DNA of 18,397 nt from Bacteroidota bacterium (lineage in GTDB: Bacteria; Pseudomonadota; Alphaproteobacteria; Puniceispirillales; Puniceispirillaceae): the NCBI GenBank assembly GCA_009936825.1, contig JAACDV010000084.1, positions 1 through 18,397 of the forward strand, in the 5' to 3' direction. Below the pieces are notes generated by a model. It had not been told where the DNA came from and ran no database searches. It worked only from the letters and a program-made list of their open reading frames with translations. Shown piece after piece: positions 8,179 to 16,048 of the stretch. How positions within the stretch are numbered: the stretch's first letter is position 1; each line of letters opens with the position of its first letter. The position numbers were made by a program, and so were the translations under genes.

Positions 8179-8703
8179 ATGGCGTTGGCAAATTTACACG
8201 GCAGAGTTGCTTGGATTTTTGACGAAATTGATTTCGACGTTGACCAGATTGTTGGTGTGAAAAACATCAAAATCAAAGACCCCGACGAACTCGCCAGATT
8301 ATCCATGGCCGCCTATGAAGCCGATTTTGCCAGCAAAGTGGCGCCGGGCGACCTGCTGATTGGTAATATTAATTTTGGCTATGGGCACCCACATTACCCC
8401 CCGATGATCGCGATGCGCAAATTGGGAATCAGCGGCGTTATCGCCGAGAGCTTTTCCCCGGGCTATTGGCGCGGCGAAATTGCCATGGGCTTCCCGCAAA
8501 TTCCGTGCCCGGGCATTCTTGGAAAAGTCCATCGGTGGGATGAACTGATCGTCAATTGGTCAAAAGACATGATTATCAACGTCACGCAAAACACAGAAAT
8601 CCCCTTTGAACCGCTGCCCGAAGGCGACACGCTTATGCTGGAAAGCGGCGGGCTCATCGGCTATTTACACCAAAGAAACAAAATGGAGACAGGTAATGGC
8701 TAA
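8179..8703 (+). CDS. LeuD-like small subunit, aconitase swivel domain
   Basis: A 174-residue swivel-domain protein, partner of the preceding LeuC-like subunit. It starts 3 nt after that gene's stop and its own stop overlaps the start of the next gene, so the three are translated as a unit. NFG at 65-67 and GISGVIAESFSPGYWRGE (83-100) align with LeuD's NFG-GSSREH and GI-AVIA-SFA-IF blocks. The catalytic GSSREH motif is replaced by GYGHPHYPP (67-75), removing the serine that acts as base in aconitase and the neighbouring arginine. The length is close to archaeal-type LeuD and DmdB small subunits. Assignment to the fold is good; the exact reaction is unknown. Confidence 0.82.
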   Translation: MALANLHGRVAWIFDEIDFDVDQIVGVKNIKIKDPDELARLSMAAYEADFASKVAPGDLLIGNINFGYGHPHYPPMIAMRKLGISGVIAESFSPGYWRGEIAMGFPQIPCPGILGKVHRWDELIVNWSKDMIINVTQNTEIPFEPLPEGDTLMLESGGLIGYLHQRNKMETGNG

Positions 8704-9568
8704 GCCCGCTGGAATGACAGAATTTGCGCAGAATTTGCGCAGCGGCAACACACAATTTGTCGCCGGATGCTATGATGCCATGTCTGCACTGCTGGCCGAA
8801 AAGGCTGGATTTAACGGCTTGATGTCGTCCGGGTTTGCCGTCTCGGCAGCGCATTTGGGATTTCCCGATGTCGAACTCTACACAATGACCGAGAATCTGA
8901 CGGTGGTTCGCAATATCACTGGGGCAGTGTCAGTGCCGGTGGTCGCCGACACCGATACCGGCTATGGCAATGCAATCAACGTGATGCGCACCGTACGCGA
9001 ATTTGAGAATGCCGGTGTCGCAGCGATGATCTTTGAAGATCAACTCTCACCGAAGAAATGCGCCGCCTGTGCCAACCGGATTGAATTGATCCCGCCGGAT
9101 GAGGCTGTCGCCAAAATCCGCGCCGCGGTTGAAGCGCGCTCCAACCCGGACACGCTTATTATCGCCCGCACCGATGAAGTGGATGAAAATGCCGCCATTG
9201 CCCGTGCCAAGCTGTATGTCAAGGCTGGCGCCGATCTTATTCAGCCAATTAGCCGCTGCTTTAAGGATATCGATGGTCTGCGCCGTTTGCGTGCGGCGTG
9301 CGGCGTGCCTTTGTCGTTGCAGATACTGGGCTGGCTGGAAAGCGATCTATCAGCAGATGAAATTCGTGAGGTCGCGGGGCTTGCCTGCTATCCGCTGGTT
9401 GGGCTAATGAGTGCTGCAAAAGTTTTGCAGGAGAATTTCTCTGCCCTTGCTCAAGATCTGAAAACGGCAAACTTACCGCAACCAAAGATGAGCATGGATG
9501 AATTCAAATCCTTTATTGGCTTTGACGAGATTGAGAGGGAACAAGAGCGTTTTCTGCTCACCGAATAA
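8696..9568 (+). CDS. PEP mutase/isocitrate lyase-family carbon-carbon lyase
   Basis: A 290-residue TIM-barrel enzyme of the PrpB, 2,3-dimethylmalate lyase and oxaloacetate hydrolase group. Mg-binding and active-site blocks are visible: SSGFAVSAAHLGFPD (44-58), DTDTGYGN (85-92), FEDQ (113-116) and ARTDE (157-161). The flexible catalytic loop reads SPKKCAACANR (118-128): the catalytic Cys122 is kept, but the usual GH after it is AA. It probably splits a 2-hydroxy-dicarboxylate or -tricarboxylate into an oxo-acid (pyruvate or glyoxylate) and a smaller acid. The start is ATG 8696, preceded by GGAG at 8685-8688 and overlapping the LeuD-like stop. The next gene begins about 120 bp later. The substrate is not determined. 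Confidence 0.88.
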   Translation: MAKPAGMTEFAQNLRSGNTQFVAGCYDAMSALLAEKAGFNGLMSSGFAVSAAHLGFPDVELYTMTENLTVVRNITGAVSVPVVADTDTGYGNAINVMRTVREFENAGVAAMIFEDQLSPKKCAACANRIELIPPDEAVAKIRAAVEARSNPDTLIIARTDEVDENAAIARAKLYVKAGADLIQPISRCFKDIDGLRRLRAACGVPLSLQILGWLESDLSADEIREVAGLACYPLVGLMSAAKVLQENFSALAQDLKTANLPQPKMSMDEFKSFIGFDEIEREQERFLLTE

Positions 9569-9694
9569 CGGGTTCCTTTTCAACAGCCGCACATCACACA
9601 CCAGCAGAACTGTGGTATATCTCATAATCAAGAGGCACCATTACGGGGTACCGCTGCGGGCCGCATTATAAATTTCAGGCAAAAGGTGAAGATT

Positions 9695-10918
9695 TTGGAT
9701 TTTCAACCAAGCACTAAATCCGTCGAGCGTATCGCAACTTTGCGCGCCTTTATGGACCAGCACGTCATTCCTGTGGAAGCTGCGTTTCGCCATCACATGG
9801 AAACCACATCCAACAAATGGGTAACCCCTCCCCTTGTCGAAGAGCTGAAAGAAAAAGCCCGGGCCGCCGGATTATGGAATCTGTTTATGCCCGTCGCACA
9901 TGGCGGCACACTGGGCAATCTGGACTATGCCCCGATGGCCGAATTAATGGGACAAGTCTGGTGGGCAGCAGAGGTTTTCAACTGCAATGCCCCGGATACT
10001 GGAAATATGGAGACCCTGCTTCTATATGGCACGGATGCCCAAAAAGAACGCTGGCTAACGCCGCTGCTGGCTGGTGAAATCCGATCCGGCTTTGCCATGA
10101 CAGAACCGGATGTTGCCTCGTCCGATGCAACAAACATTAGGACATCAATCAAAGCGGATGGACGGTCATACGTTATCAATGGACGTAAATGGTACACCAC
10201 CGGAGCGATGCGAGAGACCTGTGAAATCCTGATCGTTATGGGCCAGACGGATCCGGAAAATGAAAACCGTCATTTGCGGCAATCAATGATTTTGGTGCCT
10301 AAAAATACACCGGGCGTTCGGGTTGTTCGTCACGTTACAACATTCGGCTATGACGACGCACCGTTCGGGGAACCGGAAGTTGTTTTTGACAATGTTCGTG
10401 TGCCTGCCGAAAATATTCTTCTTGGCGAAGGACGCGGGTTTGAGATTGCCCAAGGCCGACTAGGCCCGGGCCGCATTCACCATTGTATGCGACTGGTAGG
10501 GGGCGCGCAGCGAGCCCTTGAGCTGATGCTGGACCGCGTGGAGGAACGATCAACTTTTGGTCGCCAGCTATCCCAACATCAGTCGATCAGGGAAGATCTG
10601 GCAAAATCCTGGGCCGAAATTGAACAGGCGCGCCTGTTAACGCTAAAAGCGGCCGACATGATTGACAAAAACGGGGCAAAAGCCGCGTGGGAACATATCG
10701 CGGCGATCAAGATTATTGTTCCCTCAATGGCGCAAACGGTAATTGACCGTGCCATCCAGATACATGGTGGTTTGGGGCTGACTGCCGATTTGCCGCTTGC
10801 TGAGCTGTTCAATTATGCCCTCCAGATACGTCTGGCTGACGGGCCGGATCAGGTTCATATGATGGCGCTTGGGCGTCAACTCGTTCGCGCGCATCACGCA
10901 AAAAAGGCGGGCGCGTGA
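9695..10918 (+). CDS. Acyl-CoA dehydrogenase family protein (ACAD10/11, LvaC type)
   Basis: A 407-residue FAD protein of the acyl-CoA dehydrogenase fold: N-terminal helices, a middle block with FAMTEPDVASSDATN (from about residue 133) and NGRKWYTTGA, and a C-terminal helical domain with IHGGLGLTADLPLAE. Where classical enzymes carry the catalytic Glu, this one has LADGPDQVH (380-388), as in the ACAD10/11 subgroup. In that subgroup the enzymes act with an APH-like kinase, and LvaC removes phosphate from 4-phosphoacyl-CoA. The kinase gene follows with a GTGA overlap. The start is ambiguous: TTG 9695 has AAGGTGA upstream and gives the family's usual (M)DF N-terminus; GTG 9686 is the alternative, three residues longer. 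Confidence 0.88.
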   Translation: MDFQPSTKSVERIATLRAFMDQHVIPVEAAFRHHMETTSNKWVTPPLVEELKEKARAAGLWNLFMPVAHGGTLGNLDYAPMAELMGQVWWAAEVFNCNAPDTGNMETLLLYGTDAQKERWLTPLLAGEIRSGFAMTEPDVASSDATNIRTSIKADGRSYVINGRKWYTTGAMRETCEILIVMGQTDPENENRHLRQSMILVPKNTPGVRVVRHVTTFGYDDAPFGEPEVVFDNVRVPAENILLGEGRGFEIAQGRLGPGRIHHCMRLVGGAQRALELMLDRVEERSTFGRQLSQHQSIREDLAKSWAEIEQARLLTLKAADMIDKNGAKAAWEHIAAIKIIVPSMAQTVIDRAIQIHGGLGLTADLPLAELFNYALQIRLADGPDQVHMMALGRQLVRAHHAKKAGA

Positions 10919-11970
10919 ACGGGTCTTCTGAAAATATTGGCCCGGACGATACGACCAGTCCCTTGGGCAACCTTCAGATGCTCGGCCTTTATCTTGAGGG
11001 GCATATTGATGAATTTAACGGCCTGTTGCACGCCCGCGCTTTCACCGACGGGCAGTCTAACCCGACCTATCTGATAACCGCCAAAAGCGGACAATATGTG
11101 TTGCGGCGCAAGCCTGTCGGAATATTGCTGAAATCTGCTCATGCCGTTGAGCGGGAATATGAAGTGATGAAGGCACTTGCCACCACCGACGTTCCGGTGC
11201 CCGGGATGTTGCATTTATGCGAGGATGATACGGTCATCGGATCGGCGTTCTTTGTGATGCAGTTTATTGAAGGACGCACGTTTTGGAACCCCGCCCTGCC
11301 CGATCTTAACGCCGCCGGACGCACCGCCTGCTACGACGAAATGAACCGGACATTGGCAGCGATTCATGCAGTTGATATTACCAGTGTTGGTCTTGCAGGT
11401 TTTGGCAAACCGGGCAATTATTTTGAACGTCAGGTCGCCCGCTGGACAACCCAATACCGCAATAGCGAGACCGAAACTGTGCCCGCGATGGAGGCCGTTA
11501 TCGGATGGTTGGAGGTCAACATGCTAAGCGATGATGGGCGTGTCGCGCTGGTTCATGGGGATTTTCGGATTGATAATCTGATGTTCTCAAAGACCGGGTT
11601 TAACGTGCTCGCCACATTGGATTGGGAGTTGTCTACCCTTGGCCATCCCTTTGCCGATCTTGCCTATCAATGCGCGATCTGGCGGATGCAACCCGATGCT
11701 GCTTTGCGCGGCCTGAAAGGGATAGACCGCGCCAGTGCCGGCATTCCCGAAGATCAGGCCTATATCGATGCTTATTGCCAGCGTCGGGGAATTGGCGGGA
11801 TCGATAATTGGTCATTTTATGTGACGTTCGGGCTGTTCCGTATCGCGGCAATCGTTCAAGGCGTTAAAAAACGCGCGCTAGATGGCAATGCGGCAAGCCC
11901 TTATGCAAAGGCGATAGGCGGGCTGGTTGAACCATTGGCAATTGAAGCGGCGAGTGTTGCAGGCATCTAG
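10915..11970 (+). CDS. APH-like phosphotransferase (ACAD10/11 kinase, LvaA type)
   Basis: A 351-residue kinase-fold protein of the aminoglycoside phosphotransferase superfamily. Visible parts are the nucleotide loop GQSNPTYLI (46-54), the ATP-binding region YVLRRKP (61-67), EREYEVMKAL (79-88), the catalytic loop VHGDFRIDN (213-221, Asp216 as base) and the metal-binding DWE (236-238). Together with the preceding dehydrogenase it reconstitutes as separate genes the two domains fused in vertebrate ACAD10/ACAD11. In the levulinate pathway the equivalent LvaA phosphorylates the hydroxyl of 4-hydroxyacyl-CoA. Antibiotic resistance is therefore an unlikely role. The GTG start overlaps the upstream stop, indicating coupling. 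Confidence 0.88.
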   Translation: MNGSSENIGPDDTTSPLGNLQMLGLYLEGHIDEFNGLLHARAFTDGQSNPTYLITAKSGQYVLRRKPVGILLKSAHAVEREYEVMKALATTDVPVPGMLHLCEDDTVIGSAFFVMQFIEGRTFWNPALPDLNAAGRTACYDEMNRTLAAIHAVDITSVGLAGFGKPGNYFERQVARWTTQYRNSETETVPAMEAVIGWLEVNMLSDDGRVALVHGDFRIDNLMFSKTGFNVLATLDWELSTLGHPFADLAYQCAIWRMQPDAALRGLKGIDRASAGIPEDQAYIDAYCQRRGIGGIDNWSFYVTFGLFRIAAIVQGVKKRALDGNAASPYAKAIGGLVEPLAIEAASVAGI

Positions 11971-12003
11971 TTGCGCGCATCCAAAGAGGGGAGGACGGTT
12001 AAA

Positions 12004-13689
12004 ATGTTGGGACAAATGATGCAGCGGCCGCTGTTGATCGCGGACATTTTGAAACATGCTCAAACGGCATTTTCTGACAGCGAGATCATCTCCCGTGTGA
12101 ATGATAAATCAATCCATTCCCAGAATTTTTGTGACCTTGCAGTGCGGGCTGCAAAGCTGGCTCACGCCATTCAGATGCGCGGCATTAAAATGGGTGACAG
12201 GGTGGCAACGCTGGCCTGGAATGGTCATCAGCATCTTGAGCTATATTACGCAATTTCCGGCATGGGGGCCATCTGCCATACAATCAATCCGCGTCTGCCG
12301 GTCGAAAGCATCGCCTATATCATCAACCACGCCGAAGATAAATTGCTGTTTATTGATCCTGGCTTCATCCCGTTAATAGATGAGGTTTTACCGCATCTTG
12401 ACGCACCGCCGCAGATCGTGATCATGGCAGCGCATAATGCCGAACCAACCGAATTTCCAGCTGAAATGCAAATCGAACACCATCATTATGAGGCGATGAT
12501 CGCGGCGATGCCCGATCATTTCGACTGGCCGGAATTTGATGAAAACACTGCTTCGGGCATCTGCTACACATCAGGGACCACGGGCAGCCCAAAGGGCGTT
12601 TTATATTCGCATCGATCAACAGTGCTGCATGCCTTTCAGGTGGGCCTTTCATTTTCCAAAGCCTTGCAGGAAGGCGCGCGCATCCTGCCCCTGGTTCCGC
12701 TGTTTCATGTAAATGCTTGGGGCCTGCCTTTCACGTGTCCACTGGGTGGCGCATCGATGGTTTTTGCTGGCCAGCATCTGGACGGGCCCAGCCTCTACGA
12801 CTTGATTACGACCCAGAAAGTCACTTCGGCGTGGGGTGTTCCAACCGTGCTGACAACCTTATTGCAGGAAATTGAATCCCGCGGCGAGACCCCTAAAAGC
12901 CTGACCAATATTCTGGTTGGCGGATCAGCTGTTTCGGCTTCTTTCATCACGGCGTATGAAAATTTGGGGATCAGCGTAAACCATGCATGGGGAATGACCG
13001 AGATGAGCCCCATAGGCACTCAGGGTAATCTACCCGCGAAAAGGGAAGGGCAAAATATCGGCCCTGAAATAATCGCCACCAAATTGCGCCAGGGCCGCAA
13101 GATTTTCGGAATTGATATGAAAATCATGGATCAGAACGGCGCCGAAATCCCGCAAGACGGCAAGCTGTCGGGGGAATTGTATGTGCGAAGCAACACCACC
13201 GCCTCTCAGTATTATAAAAACGATGAGGCCACCGCCGAGGCGTTTCACGATAAGGGCTGGTTTCGTACCGGTGATATCGCCAATATTGACCGAAGCGGCA
13301 ATCTGCTGATCACTGACCGGGCAAAAGACCTGATCAAATCGGGCGGTGAATGGATAAGCTCGCTTGAACATGAAAATATAATCATGTCGCATGATGATAT
13401 TGCACAATGCGCGGTGATCGCGGTACCTCATGAAAAATGGGATGAACGCCCGGTAATTGTCGCGGTCGCAAATAGCGTCCAGATCGATAAAGATAGTATG
13501 CTAACCAGCAAAGATAGCCCGCACACAGAAAAGCTGTTTGGCGAATTGGTCCAGATGCTGAGCCAGCATTTTCCAAAATGGCAGATGCCCGACGACCTAA
13601 TTCTGCTAGAGACATTGCCGCTAACAGCCACCGGTAAAATATCAAAATTGAAATTACGACAGAAATTCAAAAAAAATTTGGGGAAATAA
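12004..13689 (+). CDS. AMP-forming acyl-CoA ligase
   Basis: A 561-residue member of the adenylate-forming family, expected to activate a carboxylic acid to its CoA thioester using ATP. Motifs are the P-loop-like TSGTTGSPKG (189-198), WGMTE (329-333), the FRTGD hinge region (420-424), KSGGEWISS (445-453) and the adenylation lysine in TGK (Lys545). Resemblance is to medium/long-chain ligases of the AlkK type; the substrate cannot be fixed. The start is ATG 12004 because GAGGGGAGG at 11986-11994 precedes it; the upstream in-frame TTG 11971 abuts the kinase stop and would put this site inside the coding region. Its stop lies one base before the next ATG. Confidence 0.92.
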   Translation: MLGQMMQRPLLIADILKHAQTAFSDSEIISRVNDKSIHSQNFCDLAVRAAKLAHAIQMRGIKMGDRVATLAWNGHQHLELYYAISGMGAICHTINPRLPVESIAYIINHAEDKLLFIDPGFIPLIDEVLPHLDAPPQIVIMAAHNAEPTEFPAEMQIEHHHYEAMIAAMPDHFDWPEFDENTASGICYTSGTTGSPKGVLYSHRSTVLHAFQVGLSFSKALQEGARILPLVPLFHVNAWGLPFTCPLGGASMVFAGQHLDGPSLYDLITTQKVTSAWGVPTVLTTLLQEIESRGETPKSLTNILVGGSAVSASFITAYENLGISVNHAWGMTEMSPIGTQGNLPAKREGQNIGPEIIATKLRQGRKIFGIDMKIMDQNGAEIPQDGKLSGELYVRSNTTASQYYKNDEATAEAFHDKGWFRTGDIANIDRSGNLLITDRAKDLIKSGGEWISSLEHENIIMSHDDIAQCAVIAVPHEKWDERPVIVAVANSVQIDKDSMLTSKDSPHTEKLFGELVQMLSQHFPKWQMPDDLILLETLPLTATGKISKLKLRQKFKKNLGK

Positions 13690-13690
13690 T

Positions 13691-15283
13691 ATGACCAAAC
13701 AACTGAACATTGATCCAAAGAGCCCTGCGGCCCAGACGCCGCCATCGGGCGTTCCCCATTTTGACATGCCCCCTCTCAAAGGGTTGCGCAGCCCACGCTG
13801 TCCGCCTTTTGTCGAAGTGACAAATTCCGATCAACTCCTGCCCTATCTCGAACATGTCGCGCGGCGTCCCTATAATCATGGGCTAAATGCTTGCTGGGAT
13901 CTGAAAGAGGGCGAACGGGTAATGCTGCGCGTTGATAACTGGCATAGCGAGCTTACCATTCAGGCCTGCCAAAAAATTCTGGAAAAATTCAATGTCAAAT
14001 ATGAGATCAAGAAAATCGACCGCGGTCCAATCCCCCAGTGGGTCGGCGCGGATGAGGTAGACTATTATCTGTTCCGCACAAAAGAGCTGGCTGAATGGAT
14101 GGACATGTGGGAGGAGGAAGAAAAAAAGCAGCAATATGACAAGATTTTGATGGGCTATGGCGGGCCTGTTTTGGCCGAACGCTTTATCAAAATTCAGCGT
14201 ATGCCTTTTATCACTCCCGAAATTTTAGCATCGCCAGCTCATGCCATGCCAATCGAGGTGCTGAACGCCATTGATCGCTGGACATGGGACCGCGTTCGGA
14301 CTGCAAAGCGCGCCCGGATTACCGACCCCGAAGGAACCGATATCTCCTTTACCAACCATCCCGAATACTGGGATGAAAATCGCGAATTTTATAACGCGGA
14401 TCTGACTGCTGCCACCTGGACAGGCAACGAGCATTTCGGCAAACAATATCTTCCCGGTCACATAACCGGACGACCGTGGATGTTTCACCCCTTTAAAGAA
14501 GATGGGTGCGGCGTCATTGCCGGAACAACCAACCATATCGCAGCTTGTGATTGGACGCAGTTGGTTGTTGAAAACTCGAAAATCACCGAAATTCGTGAGG
14601 GCGGTGAATTTGGCCGCAAGCTGCGCGAGGTAATGGAACAGACCAAGGACATCCAGTATCCCACTTTTCCGGGCAAGGGCATCATGCATTGGTGGGAGGC
14701 ATCCATCGGCACCAATCCGCATATTCACCGGCCACGAAAGGATTTCCCGTCAGGTTTTGTGAATTGCCTTTATGAGCGGGTGCGTTCGGGTGTCATTCAT
14801 ATGGGATTTGGCACGATCATCTCGTCAATGGCTGAGCGCGAAGCCGCCCGCGCCGGCAATCTGGTTGGACATTGGCACCTGCATCTCTATTTCCCGACCT
14901 ATACAACCGAGAATGACGGGGATAATGAAACCGTCATCGAGAACGGGCGTTTGCTGGCGCTTGATGATCCGAAAATTCGCAAACTCTGCGCCAATTACGG
15001 AGATCCTGAAATGTGGTTGGATGAAAGCTGGAACCCGGCAGTTCCCGGAATCAATATGGATGGCAATTACTGGGAACACTATGCGGCGGATCCGTTGCAT
15101 TGGGTTAAAACCGAACTGGAAGTTTGCCGCAATTACCACCCGATGTTCATGCAGATGGTTGGTGCCGATGGCAAATATTGCCATGGTGAAGGGGCGGATT
15201 GGTGGCGCGGCGGCTGTGTTAATCATAGCGGCGTTACCGCCGATTTGCTGCCAAGCAATTGCGGGTGCGGCGGCAATCACTGA
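13691..15283 (+). CDS. M29 aminopeptidase-like protein of unknown function
   Basis: A 530-residue cytoplasmic protein, longer than M29 aminopeptidases (about 410). I recognise only distant similarity to the M29 fold, which also contains the iron enzyme NicX. GERVMLRVDN (74-83), RITDPEGTDISF (209-220), LPGHITGRP (254-262), EASIGTNP (336-343), YERVRSGVIHMGFG (361-374) and GHWHLHLYFP (393-402) follow the family's block order. Two M29 metal ligands (Glu336, His370) appear kept. The PGGE glutamate is His257, and the H-x-D pair falls in the His-rich run His394/396/398. The C-terminal tail holds Cys479, Cys497, His498, Cys509, His512, Cys524, Cys526 and His530. It starts one base after the ligase stop, so it belongs to this operon. 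A metal-dependent oxygenase or hydrolase step is inference. Confidence 0.75.
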   Translation: MTKQLNIDPKSPAAQTPPSGVPHFDMPPLKGLRSPRCPPFVEVTNSDQLLPYLEHVARRPYNHGLNACWDLKEGERVMLRVDNWHSELTIQACQKILEKFNVKYEIKKIDRGPIPQWVGADEVDYYLFRTKELAEWMDMWEEEEKKQQYDKILMGYGGPVLAERFIKIQRMPFITPEILASPAHAMPIEVLNAIDRWTWDRVRTAKRARITDPEGTDISFTNHPEYWDENREFYNADLTAATWTGNEHFGKQYLPGHITGRPWMFHPFKEDGCGVIAGTTNHIAACDWTQLVVENSKITEIREGGEFGRKLREVMEQTKDIQYPTFPGKGIMHWWEASIGTNPHIHRPRKDFPSGFVNCLYERVRSGVIHMGFGTIISSMAEREAARAGNLVGHWHLHLYFPTYTTENDGDNETVIENGRLLALDDPKIRKLCANYGDPEMWLDESWNPAVPGINMDGNYWEHYAADPLHWVKTELEVCRNYHPMFMQMVGADGKYCHGEGADWWRGGCVNHSGVTADLLPSNCGCGGNH

Positions 15284-15309
15284 CCGCTGTTTCGGGCTGC
15301 GATAACACG

Positions 15310-15346
15310 AAAAAGGGAGGACCGTTAACTACAGTCCTCCCCTTAA
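15310..15346. terminator. Bidirectional intrinsic terminator
   Basis: A perfect 8-bp stem, GGGAGGAC (15315-15322) and GTCCTCCC (15334-15341), with an 11-nt loop, lies between convergent genes. On the minus strand the stem is followed by five T residues (AAAAA at 15310-15314 on the plus strand), a good terminator for the nitroreductase gene. On the plus strand it is followed by the weaker CTTAATTGAATTT, 31 nt after the M29-like stop. It probably serves both directions. Confidence 0.8.
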
Positions 15347-15392
15347 TTGAATTTGATTTAGGTTACCGAAAATATAATTCGGAGATAGGCGA

Positions 15393-15974
15393 TCAGACGA
15401 TCTCGCAAGCTTGCTCAAACGTCAGACGCGCGGCGCGATCACGGATGTTCTCGCCAGTTCCATGGCCAAGCGTAATCAACATACTGACACGCCAGCTGCT
15501 ATCCGAATAAAACGCCGCGTTAATCTTGTCTGCATCAAACCCAGCCATAGGTCCGCAATCCAGCCCCAGCGAGCGCGCTGCAACAATCAAAAATCCAGCC
15601 TGAAGCCAACTGTTTTGGGTGGCTTTTTTAATCAAAAATTCTGGCGGGCGGGCGGCCAGCGCGGCAGCGTCCAAGTGCGGTGCAAGGGTGGGAAGATGGC
15701 TGTGAAATTCCAGATCATGCGCCAAAATGGCAACAACCGGCGCCGACATGATTTTAGGCTTGTTGCCGTCAAAAGCCGCATCAACCACTTTTTCGTGAGC
15801 CTCCGAAGACGTGACAAACGTCAACCGCATCGGGCAAAAGTTTGATTCTGTCGGCCCGTGTTTGACGATCTCATAAAGCTGGTGCAGCACATCATCACTA
15901 ACCGGCTTGTCTGAGAAAAGACGATGCGTTCTGGCGGAAAGAAAAAGAGTTTCGAGATAATCTGGATGGGTCAT
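15393..15974 (-). CDS. Nitroreductase-family flavoprotein, RutE/HadB-like
   Basis: A 193-residue FMN-dependent oxidoreductase resembling the RutE subgroup, in which some members reduce malonic semialdehyde to 3-hydroxypropionate. Visible FMN and phosphate contacts are ARTHRLF (14-20), HGPTESNFCP (39-48), the SWLQAGFLIVAARSLGLDCGP block (from about 122) and LGHGTGEN (169-176). The length matches the family (about 195). No clear ribosome binding site precedes the ATG. It lies 74 bp downstream of, and in line with, the GST gene. No uracil-catabolism rut genes are present, so the substrate may be an aldehyde, quinone or nitro compound rather than the classical one. Confidence 0.87.
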   Translation of the reverse strand: MTHPDYLETLFLSARTHRLFSDKPVSDDVLHQLYEIVKHGPTESNFCPMRLTFVTSSEAHEKVVDAAFDGNKPKIMSAPVVAILAHDLEFHSHLPTLAPHLDAAALAARPPEFLIKKATQNSWLQAGFLIVAARSLGLDCGPMAGFDADKINAAFYSDSSWRVSMLITLGHGTGENIRDRAARLTFEQACEIV

Positions 15975-16048
15975 TTCGGGGACTCACAATTGATTGGAAA
16001 AAAATTGAAAACTATATTTGGTGTGGGCCGGCAAAAAGGCGTAGCAGA

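Noticed and set aside
6913..8703. Leucine biosynthesis leuC-leuD
   Set aside because: Signature motifs of both subunits are altered, no leuA or leuB is present, and the neighbours are catabolic genes.
9655..9665. Dyad TGCGG-G-CCGCA before the dehydrogenase gene
   Set aside because: Five-base arms around a single base are too short for a hairpin and occur by chance in GC-rich sequence; no second copy was seen.
10915..11970. Aminoglycoside resistance gene
   Set aside because: The APH-like fold is real, but coupling to the dehydrogenase and CoA ligase points to the ACAD10/11 kinase role.
14825..15280. Long open frame on the minus strand opposite the M29-like gene (151 codons)
   Set aside because: Low-complexity Ala/Ile-rich translation, lies wholly within a strongly supported plus-strand gene, and has no ribosome binding site: a shadow frame.
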